A stretch of DNA of 64,000 bases from Cryptosporidium bovis (Eukaryota > Apicomplexa > Conoidasida > Eucoccidiorida > Cryptosporidiidae): positions 1 through 64,000 of the forward strand of contig VHIT02000055.1 in the NCBI GenBank assembly GCA_009768925.2. The letters are read 5' to 3'. Under the pieces are notes generated by a model. It saw only the letters and a program-made list of their open reading frames with translations. It was not told where the DNA came from and did not search any database. Position 1 is the first letter of the stretch; the number at the start of each line of letters is the position of its first letter. This document shows, piece by piece, positions 18,269 through 28,500 of this stretch. The position numbers and the translations under genes were made by a program.

Positions 18269-20698
18269 TCAAGTGTGCAATTTGTGCGACTTACAGGAGT
18301 TCTCATGCTGTGAATGAACCTGAAAACGATTTGATGAGCCATATGGTGCTGAATTTGGTCCTTTAGGCAACACAGTATTATGTGTAGTCACATCTTGACC
18401 AGCCAAAACGTCTAAATCTATGTTAGATCTGGCAGGTGGAGAACTCAAATCAGTTCCTTCGAATACGGAATTTATATTTTCATTGTTTCTGCTATTACGC
18501 AAAATATTCAATGACAATTTCAGTATTAATGATAATAAATCATGGTTAATGAATCTGGCACAAGAGAGTATGTGAAGGAGCTCTGACTTAAGCTTGGGTG
18601 TTAGGTTGCGGAAATTCAATAACAAAAGGAGTTCTGCTGAATTATTTGCATAAGAGGATTCTAAACGAGTATCTTTATTAGCTTCTGTAGGTACAAACGC
18701 ATTTCCGGAGCCACCACGCAAGACCTGAGCTTCAATAATGCTATTTATGTAGAGTGGGTGCATAATTGACTGCCAAGGACATTGCAAGTCGAGGTAATGA
18801 CAAAAGGGATTAAAAATTGCTTCAAAAATCGTTGAACTGTAGTTTGAGTTACCAATTCTTGGAGTGGAACTATCAGAGCCCAGAATATTTGAATATTGAT
18901 GATTTGAATTAAGATTGTTAGGATTTGAATTAGAGTATAAGGCGTGATCATACCGACAAGCATTAAAATATAAATTGTGGTTACCCGGCTTAGGATTCAA
19001 ATCATTATAACTCGAAGTACTGGAACTTGAATTATCAGAGCTTGAACTACTTGAAACTGATCCTGTGTTCCCAAAATTTAAGTTGTTCTGACCATAAACC
19101 ATGTGACTTATGTTTAAATTTGAAGAATTTACAATATTATGAGTGTTTTGATTATCGTTCCTTGGGAAATGAAATGTGGGATTGGGCCTCAAGTAAGCGT
19201 AGTACTTTTTTATATGATCAGCTCTAGATGAACTGTTTTCTGTGGTATTTTCTTGTGGAGTAGCACCACTTGGAAGATGTAAAGAATCATAAACAGAATT
19301 GACACACCTAAAATTGGGACATCCAGGCTTTTCTCTGAGGAAACTGTTAAATCTGTGGCAGAATGAAAAATTCTCAACAACATCTCCAACTGAATTTGCC
19401 ACATTTTCATCATATAAATTTAAATCTCGAACAATAGAATTCTCCATGGTTGTACCGCTGGTACCTGTAGAATCATTCCTATTGACACTCCTAGAGCAAC
19501 CATAAAAACATCTAGAAGAATTTGAATGTAAAAAGTCTGTGTGGTCTTCAAATATTACCATCCCAATAGGTAAATCCTCTCCATTCTTTTGAATATGAAT
19601 TGTATGGAGCTTCACTAACATTGAAATATGTGATGAATTCACAAGAACTTTACGTTTTCTACGAAATGCGCTTGTTTTCATCCTTGCAGAAAAGAATTCT
19701 TTCCATTTTCCCCCTAACCTACTAGGTTTTCCGTACAAAACATAGTAACTGTTGTATTTTAGGTCGTAACCACGCCTTGAAATATAAGAAAAATCTTCAA
19801 GATCAGCTGCAGTTAGGTTTCGCCATCTTGAAATTAAACGAGAAAGTGGATCACTTCCACCTCCTCTATATCCTCCACCGACTCTATTCCCATCATAGTT
19901 TAATGGAGTTACCGTGTAAACCATACGTCTTTTTAAAGGGGTAATTCTTGGTAACTCGTCTATGTCGTGGAATCCGTTGATTGAAGTGTCGATATTATCA
20001 TTAATATCATGGTCTGGAGGTTGCCAATCACTAACGTGGCAATCTAAGGGTGGGATTTTGTGCTCGACCTCCTCATAATCAGGTATATTCAGTCTATTTG
20101 TCTCAAATAGAGTCACCAATATCCTAGCTGAAGCAATTAAACCAACTAATTTAATTTGACCGGGAGAACCTATAACTAAACGATGATGAATGGTGTGAGT
20201 TAATCTCCTGAAAAGCTCTTTTTCAACTAAAGGTTCAAGACTGTTTTGAACAATATCACCGCTAGAACTACTATTAATACTACTTCTATTGTTTCTAACA
20301 CTACATTCTACATTCTCAATTTCTGTCTGTCTCCTTTTCCTATTGGTTTGTTCGTTTGATGCTGTTTCAGTCCTGCCTAAGTTGGTTTCGACGTCTCTTG
20401 CAGGTCTAAAGATATATTCGGGAGCATGAAGGTTTCTTCTATCTACATTGGTCATATTCATAGTGTTATTCTCATCGCGATCAACGGATACTTGAAACAC
20501 ATCTTCTTCAGTTGGTTCATTATCTATACAATACTTGTCTTCCCGGGATTTCACCTCGCTTTCTTCACCAGTAATCACCCTCGAAATATCATTTTCTCGC
20601 TCTACATGTGCAGATTCTCCAGTATTTAGATAAATAGAGTCACTAGTGGCACTATGGGAATCCGAGTTATCCACTTGATTACCAATTTTGGATTTCAT
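18269..20698 (-). CDS. Low-complexity protein, probably nuclear
   Basis: An 809-residue protein from a clear ATG. The N-terminal ~130 residues are acidic and polar and end in a basic cluster (NRKRRQTE, about 118-125) that could be a nuclear localisation signal. The central part (about 270-370) is the most conserved-looking: it holds RRMVYTVTPL, a glycine-rich patch, RRGYDLKYNSYYVLYGKPSRLGGKWKEFF and a basic FRRKRKVLV run. Beyond that are S/N-rich low-complexity stretches (about 530-640) and a hydrophobic helical segment near 700-740 (ELLLLLNFRNLTPKLKSELLHIL). No signal peptide is seen. I considered a diverged AP2 or SANT domain but could not align either. It is convergent with the gene at 17328 across a 230-bp gap. 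Confidence 0.78.
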   Translation of the reverse strand: MKSKIGNQVDNSDSHSATSDSIYLNTGESAHVERENDISRVITGEESEVKSREDKYCIDNEPTEEDVFQVSVDRDENNTMNMTNVDRRNLHAPEYIFRPARDVETNLGRTETASNEQTNRKRRQTEIENVECSVRNNRSSINSSSSGDIVQNSLEPLVEKELFRRLTHTIHHRLVIGSPGQIKLVGLIASARILVTLFETNRLNIPDYEEVEHKIPPLDCHVSDWQPPDHDINDNIDTSINGFHDIDELPRITPLKRRMVYTVTPLNYDGNRVGGGYRGGGSDPLSRLISRWRNLTAADLEDFSYISRRGYDLKYNSYYVLYGKPSRLGGKWKEFFSARMKTSAFRRKRKVLVNSSHISMLVKLHTIHIQKNGEDLPIGMVIFEDHTDFLHSNSSRCFYGCSRSVNRNDSTGTSGTTMENSIVRDLNLYDENVANSVGDVVENFSFCHRFNSFLREKPGCPNFRCVNSVYDSLHLPSGATPQENTTENSSSRADHIKKYYAYLRPNPTFHFPRNDNQNTHNIVNSSNLNISHMVYGQNNLNFGNTGSVSSSSSSDNSSSSTSSYNDLNPKPGNHNLYFNACRYDHALYSNSNPNNLNSNHQYSNILGSDSSTPRIGNSNYSSTIFEAIFNPFCHYLDLQCPWQSIMHPLYINSIIEAQVLRGGSGNAFVPTEANKDTRLESSYANNSAELLLLLNFRNLTPKLKSELLHILSCARFINHDLLSLILKLSLNILRNSRNNENINSVFEGTDLSSPPARSNIDLDVLAGQDVTTHNTVLPKGPNSAPYGSSNRFQVHSQHENSCKSHKLHT

Positions 20699-21278
20699 AT
20701 TTCAATTAGTATACTAAACCTAAACACTAAAGCTAGAAGTCAAAAGAAAGATTTACTGTGGCGAATGGAATAATAAAATACTGATAAAATACCAACAAGG
20801 TTACAGTTACTGACATATCTTAGTGGCAACCAATTTGTTCTATTTCTAATGTCATACATTATTTAAGATTAATTGTGGTGTCCAATTTCCTCAATGCATC
20901 AAATTAATACCTGCCACACAGCGCACAATAATAGGCTTTAATTCTACTATTAAAATAATCGGTAAATATGTCATGTCTACACAGTCAATCATTAATCTTT
21001 TAAATATATAATAAATCTATTTAGTGTATTCATACGTACTTATTATTCAGGAAAAAAAAGCGGAGGGTAACACATCTTTTTTCTTAAGGAGTTAAAGTAA
21101 TGATGTGTAATATAACTACACATGGACTCCACCTTTGCAGGTTTGATTAGATCATACTTGTATTAACACTATTTTTCTTTTTTATGGGATTAAATACCCA
21201 TCCTTATTAATTCTCTATTTATTAGGAGTTACTTTTGGTAAGCCTACGGTTTTCTATTTGACATAATTCACGATAGCA
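20699..21278. other. Intergenic region, 580 bp
   Basis: The 5' flank of the gene starting at 20698 and the 3' flank of the gene ending at 21279, both minus strand. It is A+T-rich, with an A tract next to GCGGAGGG near 21053-21067. No RNA gene, repeat or credible ORF is seen. Confidence 0.5.
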
Positions 21279-22196
21279 CTAAGTTCCCGTATGTTTTTGA
21301 GTACTGTTAAGTGCTATATCACCGAGAATTTCCTTATTGGCGTCTTCATACTCCTCAACTAATTCAGGTATGTGACTTTCTTTGAAGGAGTAAGTTTGCC
21401 AGTTGACATTTATAACTCCATAACTCAAAATTAGGAACGAGAGCGATTCGTCTCCTTCGGACCTATAGATCAAAGATAGCAATGAGTTTGAAATCCACTC
21501 TTTGCTTCGGTTTTCTAGAGTTGTCGAGGTCATTTTCAGTGGATATTTATCATAGTTGAAATAGTACAACTCCAATAAAGTTTCCGAGTCCAGTACTGCA
21601 TTATATGGAATATTAGATTCCAGGGTGATTTTACGTAGTGAATTAGCAGGGATCCCAACACCTCTTGCCGTTTCAGCAAATGGATTAAAGTATGTCATTT
21701 TGCCGTGATCTACACACACGTGTTCTGTAGTAGTGTTGCTGGGAGTGGGATGTCTTTTCTGTATCAAGTCTGTATCAGAATCCTCCTTTACCTTTGTACC
21801 CCTAAGACCAATAGACTTAGGCGATTCATCTTCAACCTCTAAATGTATAGTCTCATTCTTGAAATCTATACCTGCTTCAGCATATTTGCTTTCTGTAATA
21901 GCCATGTCAAGTTTCAATTCAGTTTCATTTTTTTCCTGTGCATGCTTAATATATTGAACTTCTCTTGTGATGTTTACAGACTCAAATCTAAACGGAGCTA
22001 CTCCACTAGAAATACTAACCAGGGCATCAAATAACTGAGTTTTGCTGGGAAGAATATACCCATGAACCTGAAAAACAGGTAAAGCAACAACAATCAATAT
22101 AAAGGATGAGTTTACCAAACTTACGTGTTTCAAATGAGGAATACCAATTATAACCAGTGAAATCAAATAGAAATTTATATTCATTATGATTTTCAT
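21279..22196 (-). CDS. Secreted or membrane-anchored protein, family unknown
   Basis: A 305-residue protein with a long hydrophobic N-terminus. One hydrophobic run covers about 6-18 and a second about 30-45 (SSFILIVVALPVFQVHG), then YILPSKTQ. This could be a late-cleaved signal peptide or a signal anchor; alternatively the true start is the later ATG at residue 4. The mature part is hydrophilic with several N-x-S/T sequons (NVT, NETE, NETI, NTTTE, NRS, NST), which fits passage through the secretory pathway. Two cysteines at most are seen. It is divergent from the giant secreted gene at 22549 across 352 bp, suggesting a shared promoter. No domain is recognised. Confidence 0.78.
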   Translation of the reverse strand: MKIIMNINFYLISLVIIGIPHLKHVSLVNSSFILIVVALPVFQVHGYILPSKTQLFDALVSISSGVAPFRFESVNITREVQYIKHAQEKNETELKLDMAITESKYAEAGIDFKNETIHLEVEDESPKSIGLRGTKVKEDSDTDLIQKRHPTPSNTTTEHVCVDHGKMTYFNPFAETARGVGIPANSLRKITLESNIPYNAVLDSETLLELYYFNYDKYPLKMTSTTLENRSKEWISNSLLSLIYRSEGDESLSFLILSYGVINVNWQTYSFKESHIPELVEEYEDANKEILGDIALNSTQKHTGT

Positions 22197-22548
22197 TTCA
22201 TATTAAAAAGAGTGATTCCTAATTACATTAGGAGGACGAGTATTAAGAGATTAAAACAATCTCTTCAAGGTAGGTAAACAAACAACTGCTTTGATGTATT
22301 TTATGTCAATAAAATAACTTGATCCTGCTATTATTTTTTTGGCTGGGCTTAGAGGAAAGAATAATTGATCTTCTTTAACAGGTTGGCGCCTAAGATCTAA
22401 CATTAAGGTGCATGAAATGATTGAGAAAAGGATATTATCGGGCTTGAAGAAATTTAATGGATATAGCAAATGACATATAGGACACTCTATAAAGATGAAT
22501 TATATGAGGCAATAACTTTTACTATATTTAGTTGATACATTTTGAAAA
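22197..22548. promoter_or_regulatory. Divergent promoter with E2F-like TTGGCGCC
   Basis: This 352-bp spacer lies between two divergent secretory genes. TTGGCGCC at 22383-22390 matches the E2F-type palindromic core TGGCGCCA at seven of eight bases. It sits near the middle, well placed to serve both. Nothing else is recognised. Confidence 0.5.
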
Positions 22549-25500
22549 ATGAAGAAGTTAAGGGGGAGAATTTGCAGTATTAGTTTCATTATAAATGTTC
22601 TAATTTTTTGTCTGTGTACAATTAGGAAAATACATTCAAGGCCACATATAACTATCAATGGAGATCATCCAACAAAAGAAGAGGTTTACAACAATTTGTA
22701 TGACGTTACGTGCCAGAATTTTTATAAAGATATTCGAAGTTATAATTTCTTTGGTGGATATCCAACCTCAAGTTTTGAGGGCACTGATAGAGAATTTTGT
22801 ATTAAGATAGAGGAGAACAATGATATAGAAGTAAGAATGAGGGAAGCTGGGTTTAGTATAGATTTGGAAGATCCACTTATATCTGTACAATTTCTTTGGA
22901 CATTTGTGCGAACAAAATATAAAATATTTTTATCAGGGATTGAATGCTTCAATATATGGAAAAAAGTGTTGCTTAGACTAAAATTAATCAAATCAACAGG
23001 TGATTTGAAATATAAGAGTGAGTACGATTTAGAGATTGGTTCAAAACCAAGAATAAACCCATCTAAGTCTATGATTAGTCTTTTTCCTTCAATTGACGAT
23101 TTTTTGCTAATGGTAACTTTGGCAACTATTCGTTATAGTGATGGAAAGTTTGCGACAGATTTCACTGGAAAAAATGATTTTTTCTCATTAGCACTGATTA
23201 AAGAGAGAATGACACCATTAATACATTCAAACATTAAATATTATGTTCCAAAACTTATAAAAATGTATCCGCCTTCATTCAAATACAAAGACTCATTAGT
23301 TTCAGCAGCGTTGATATACAGGCTTATTTATTACTGTACTGGTGATATAATTTCACCAAGAGAGGCATGGGAAATATGGGGTTTGGTAATGATCATGGGT
23401 GGTGGGGGATTTATAGCTGAATACACTGATATTTTTGAGCAAGTTATACTGACCCAAAATACAGAAGATAATTTTCCAGAAGAGAGGAACTTTTTTACAG
23501 TTTTGGAAAAGTTGTCACTATTCCAGAGTCCACCATGGGGTGTTAGGTTTCCACCGATTTATGAAAACAATGAAAGTACTCTGAGGGATCACCCTTTATT
23601 TAAATTCTTTATTTCAAAAGGTTATTCTTTGCCTAACAAGAACATGAAAGACAATGAGGGCATTGCTATTATTTACCACATTTTCCACTATTATCTAAAC
23701 ATTTTTATTTCAATTGACACATCAAAGGATATATGGATGATAATAAAGAGATGGCTAAATGTTTCCCGTGAAATTAACATCTCAAACAAGGTTAAATTTG
23801 TACAATATAATGGTTATACAACAAATAGAAATATGATAATCGAAAATATAAATAGCAGTGAACTTCCTAAATGGGCTTCTGGTGTTAATTATATCGATGT
23901 AAACTCCGAAATAATGCTGACATATATTGAAGAATTTGAATATGAATTTCCTTACATTGTTACGTGCCCAGATGGTGATCTTGTATTAAAAAATAATGGT
24001 CAGGGTGGAAAAGGCAGGAGTGGTATTAACAGAAACCAACAGGTAGATCGCCTTGCAGTTAGGATAGCTAAAGAGGTACATATGCTACTACCATCAATAA
24101 AATTCGGTAACATTTGCGAGCTTGCTTCTTCATTATCTTTGAAGGCACCAATTGGAATAAAACTACGATCTAAATATATTGATAGAATAAACAATAATAT
24201 TAATACAGATTCGCAGGATAACCCTAAATCAATATTCAGTGATGAAGTCGTCGGAATAGAGTATTGTATCAAGGGCATTTTAAATTTGATTCATGGGTCT
24301 GAAGAGGAAAAAAATGCTTATAGTAGTGGAATGTCAATAGTTTCAAAACATTTTTTAGAAATGGCTTGTCAAAGAATACTAAAGTCTCCATTGAAATGCT
24401 CTTTAGAATTCCCATTTTATTTCCCTTTTGAAACCTCTGATTTTTTCAATACGTTTGCAGGTAATGTTGCCAACGTAATGAGTTCAACTTTTATGGGAAA
24501 AACCAATTTTTATAATCAAGTAATTGGAACTATTTGGGATGGGAAAATTCAATCAATTACCAAAGAGAGAGAATTTCCATCAGTTTATAGGCTATATAAT
24601 CCAAAATTTAATCCAGAGAGTTTGTGCAAGTTTGTTGAAGGGTTTGTAAATCCTGCAATAATTGACTATTTTCGGGTGAAAACTCAGGAACATATTGAAA
24701 AAAAGAGAATTTCAGAAAGAGAGAAACAAAAGATAGCAAGTCAGACTAAAAAAAGGTACTTTAATAAAATAAAAGGTGGCATAGGAGATAAATTATTTAC
24801 AAATGATCTATATTCACTAAAAAAAATAATAAATACTCATAAAATTCCAAAAGGAGCATTGCTAAGCGAGTGGAAAAAGTTTGTAATAGATGAAAACACC
24901 ATCTCTTCATTAATCACGAGAATGTTTAAAAGACAAAGTGACTTTGAACAAGTCTGCATAAAAAGGCTTGATGCCTTTTTAAGAGAGGGTAACCTGCAAT
25001 TTCATCCAGTCATTGTTGAGTACAATTTATACAATGAATTTCTTATTAACAAAAAGCAAAAATCAAGGAACTTCTTCAAAAAAATTTCTAGAGACGACAA
25101 ACTCGACCCAAGTTTAAAAGAAATAGTTAATTTCATGATTTTTAAACATGATATTCCGGAATTAGTTCCGGAATTAATCGCCCAAGAACTTGTTCATAGT
25201 GACATTTTTACAAGAGAGGATTTACAATTTAAAAATATGATAAATTGGTATATTAATGACTCGTGCCAAAAAGCATATAGATTGATATCACAAAGTATGA
25301 CAAATAGAGTCAAAAGGAATTGCTTTGACAAATTTTCCAGTTGTTTCAATTTCATAGAAAATTCACCGAAACCTGAGGAAGACCACCGTGTTGATGAAAA
25401 AAGTTTAAGAGAGTATAGAGAAAGTGAAATGAAAATTGTGCAGGAAGCACTTGAATTTGGATTAGCGACTTTGTTTGGGAATTATAATATAGATTTGAAT

Positions 25501-28500
25501 ATATCAAAGTTAAAGACTAAATTTGTGCATAACAAATCTAAACTTGCGGACGCCACGCCTTATACAAACATATTAAATAAAATGTTTCTTCTTACAAATG
25601 CTGCATTCATATGCATTCATTTTAGTGATAATATGCTGTCTATCAGTCGTGCTGATGCATTAGCTGCCGCAAAGGTAGCCTCTAAAGTATTAATGAATTA
25701 CTATTTTGATGGAGAGGTGATTGGGGACGATTTTAAGTCCATTAATAAAAATGAGAATAATTATTATAATGTAAGAAGCGTTGATCTATACGAAGAAGTT
25801 ACTTCACGTGAAATTAGAAAGGATTTTTATAAGGAAATATGTGGTAACCCACAAACTACGAATTTTGCATACGAAATTATTGAGACATTAATAAGACATA
25901 AAAATGGGATTGAATCCTACTATGATGTGGTAGATTGGGAGAAAAGCTATTTGGAACCAGATGTTGCTTGTCAAATTGGGGAGATTATATCAGAAAAACA
26001 TAAAACAATTGCTTCAATTGGAATGTTGGATGAAAATACGAGGTGTGTAGACTATATTGCTGATAAAATGGATTATATCCCACATATTCCTGTACCTGCT
26101 TGTACTTCTGTACACAGATTATTGGAATGCGAAGATGACAACAACAATTACAACTTAATTTCAACAATAATATTAAGTAACTTACTTATAGATAAACAAA
26201 CGAATACCGAGTTGTCTAATGAAGTTTGCAAACTTTCAAGAATAATGCAATTATATCATATATTACCAGATTTCTCAGCAAATTGTTATAATTTGTTGGA
26301 TAAAACATTTAATGTTAACAGCTTTTTTTTGAGAGAGTATAAACTCTCTTCTGAAAAGAAAAATGATACCTTCGAAAAAATATGCAATGAGCTAGACATC
26401 TCACATTCGTGTAACGGTGTATCACACCAAAAACTCAGGGAAGATGTTGAAAAAGTTGGGAATACAATAATTTTTCAAATAATGAATGAGATGTCCGAAT
26501 ACAACTTGTATTTTGGGAAAAATGTGTATTGTGAGGTGGCCGAAGGGATTGCTAAATCTGACATTTGGAATTGTTTCACACAAGTAGAGGAACTGTTAAG
26601 TAAATATACTTATTTTGAATTTCCTGATAACTTTGAAAAAACCATTTGTCTAAAGATGAACCTTTGGCCAAGAAAGTGCGAAACAGAGGCTTTTGAGAAT
26701 CATTCAATATTTTCAGTATATTTGTATGATAATGTTTTAATTCCATTACAGGATAAAAATTATGGAGGAATAAATGCTAAAGGGATGTATTTTACAGATA
26801 TATGCGAAATACTCGAAAAAAATTATAAACAAAATAGGGAAAGTGAGGCATTTTCCGATATAAAAATAAATCCAAAAGAATTTTGCACTGAAGTTCTTGG
26901 TGAAAATAGTATTTATGTGAACTTAGAAAGCAAACTGGCAGATGAGATGAAAAAGTGCATAGATATAGTAAGTACGGACTTATTGAAAATTGCGAATGAT
27001 CAGTTAAATTTGGAATTCTTTGATCAGAACAATGATAAACTCTTTAAACCAACTGTTTTTTTACCATTTTATATTGTAAGTGACTTCACTGATTTGTTAA
27101 TTAATAACTACAGATTACCTCCGAGAGTAACAATAATGTCAATTGCGTTTAGTGTAGCAATAAACAGAGCAAATCCAACCGGTCAGGTATATGTTTCTTC
27201 AACACTTGCCATAATTTTTATTTCATTAAAAGTGCTATTTTTTGTTGAAACAGACGAGAGTAGCGATTTAATTAAAAATTGTGTTGAAGTTAGCTCAAGC
27301 AAAATTTCACCAACTCCAACCCATGAATACAATGTAGAAATTTGTGAAAACGCAATTAATACCTACCAAAACAAAAAATTGAATGAAGATGTTTATCTGC
27401 TTTATTCAATAAACGAAAAGGTTTCATCATATTATACAACACCTTTTACATCTCGTGCTATTGAGTTGGCATCTAAGGAATATATTTTTAAAGTTTTAAG
27501 GGGGAAGCCGTCACTAGATATTCAAAAAGTATATGAAAAAATATTGGATAAATATGTTGACTATATGTTCGAAAATATTTCTGGTACTTATAAAGAAAAA
27601 GATAGTGATGGGGATGAAATGACAATTTGCACTTTTAAAAGGATTACTTTTAGTATTTACAGAGATGGAAAAAGTAAAGAGGAAAGAAAAGAGGATAATT
27701 TGGACAAATTTTTGTCTCAAAATACTTATGATATTGAAATTGATGGTAATGCAAAAAATAAGGTGCTTAAAGCCATTAAAATGTTTAATTTTCTTTTGGA
27801 ACTAAAGAGAATCGGAGCAATTCAAATTCACAATCCATATATGCCGATCTCAAAAATGATAAATGAAATAAGAGTGGATTCCTTGTTAAGTTATCTGCCA
27901 CCTGATTTAGCTAATTGGTTAGTAACATTTGAAAATTTAGAATTTGCAAAATATCTATTTGTAGTACCAGTTGACTATGAGGGCGATTTTGGACCCCTTG
28001 GAAAATTTGACCAAGAAAATAGTGAATTGAAGAACGTTTTGGAACGAGAGGGAATATTTTTAAGTAATATTAGGCATTCGAGCATAAATATTCAAGCAAT
28101 TAAAGATGCAACTAAAAAGCAGATTTCGCCATTTATATTATCCTCAACTGCGTATTTTCTAATCGTTTCCATTGGAGAAGTTATAAACTATGGGTTTAGA
28201 CTATCAACAAATCCTTATTTGTTCAGGAATTCAATCAAAAAATTCATTGTCAACGAGGAGCTTTTAAATTTAGTTCGTCCTAAACACAAGATGGGTTCAA
28301 TAACATTTTCCAGAAAGCAATTTACTGCAGTTGAAGCGATAGAATACTTTATAAATGAAAAATTATCAACATTAAGACTCAAAGTAGACTTTCATTGGAA
28401 CGATATAAATATAACAGAGGATTTTCACAAAGATAGCTTATATAACTTTGATGGGAAATTAGATTCAAATTCAATGAAAGTGGCAAGAAGAAGAATTTTT

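Noticed and set aside
18073-18342. 89-codon minus-strand ORF overlapping the end of the 809-residue gene
   Set aside because: Different frame from the real gene with half its length inside it; no protein features.
18269-20698. Second ApiAP2 protein
   Set aside because: The central conserved-looking block could not be aligned to the AP2 pattern of strands, YG and alanine helix.
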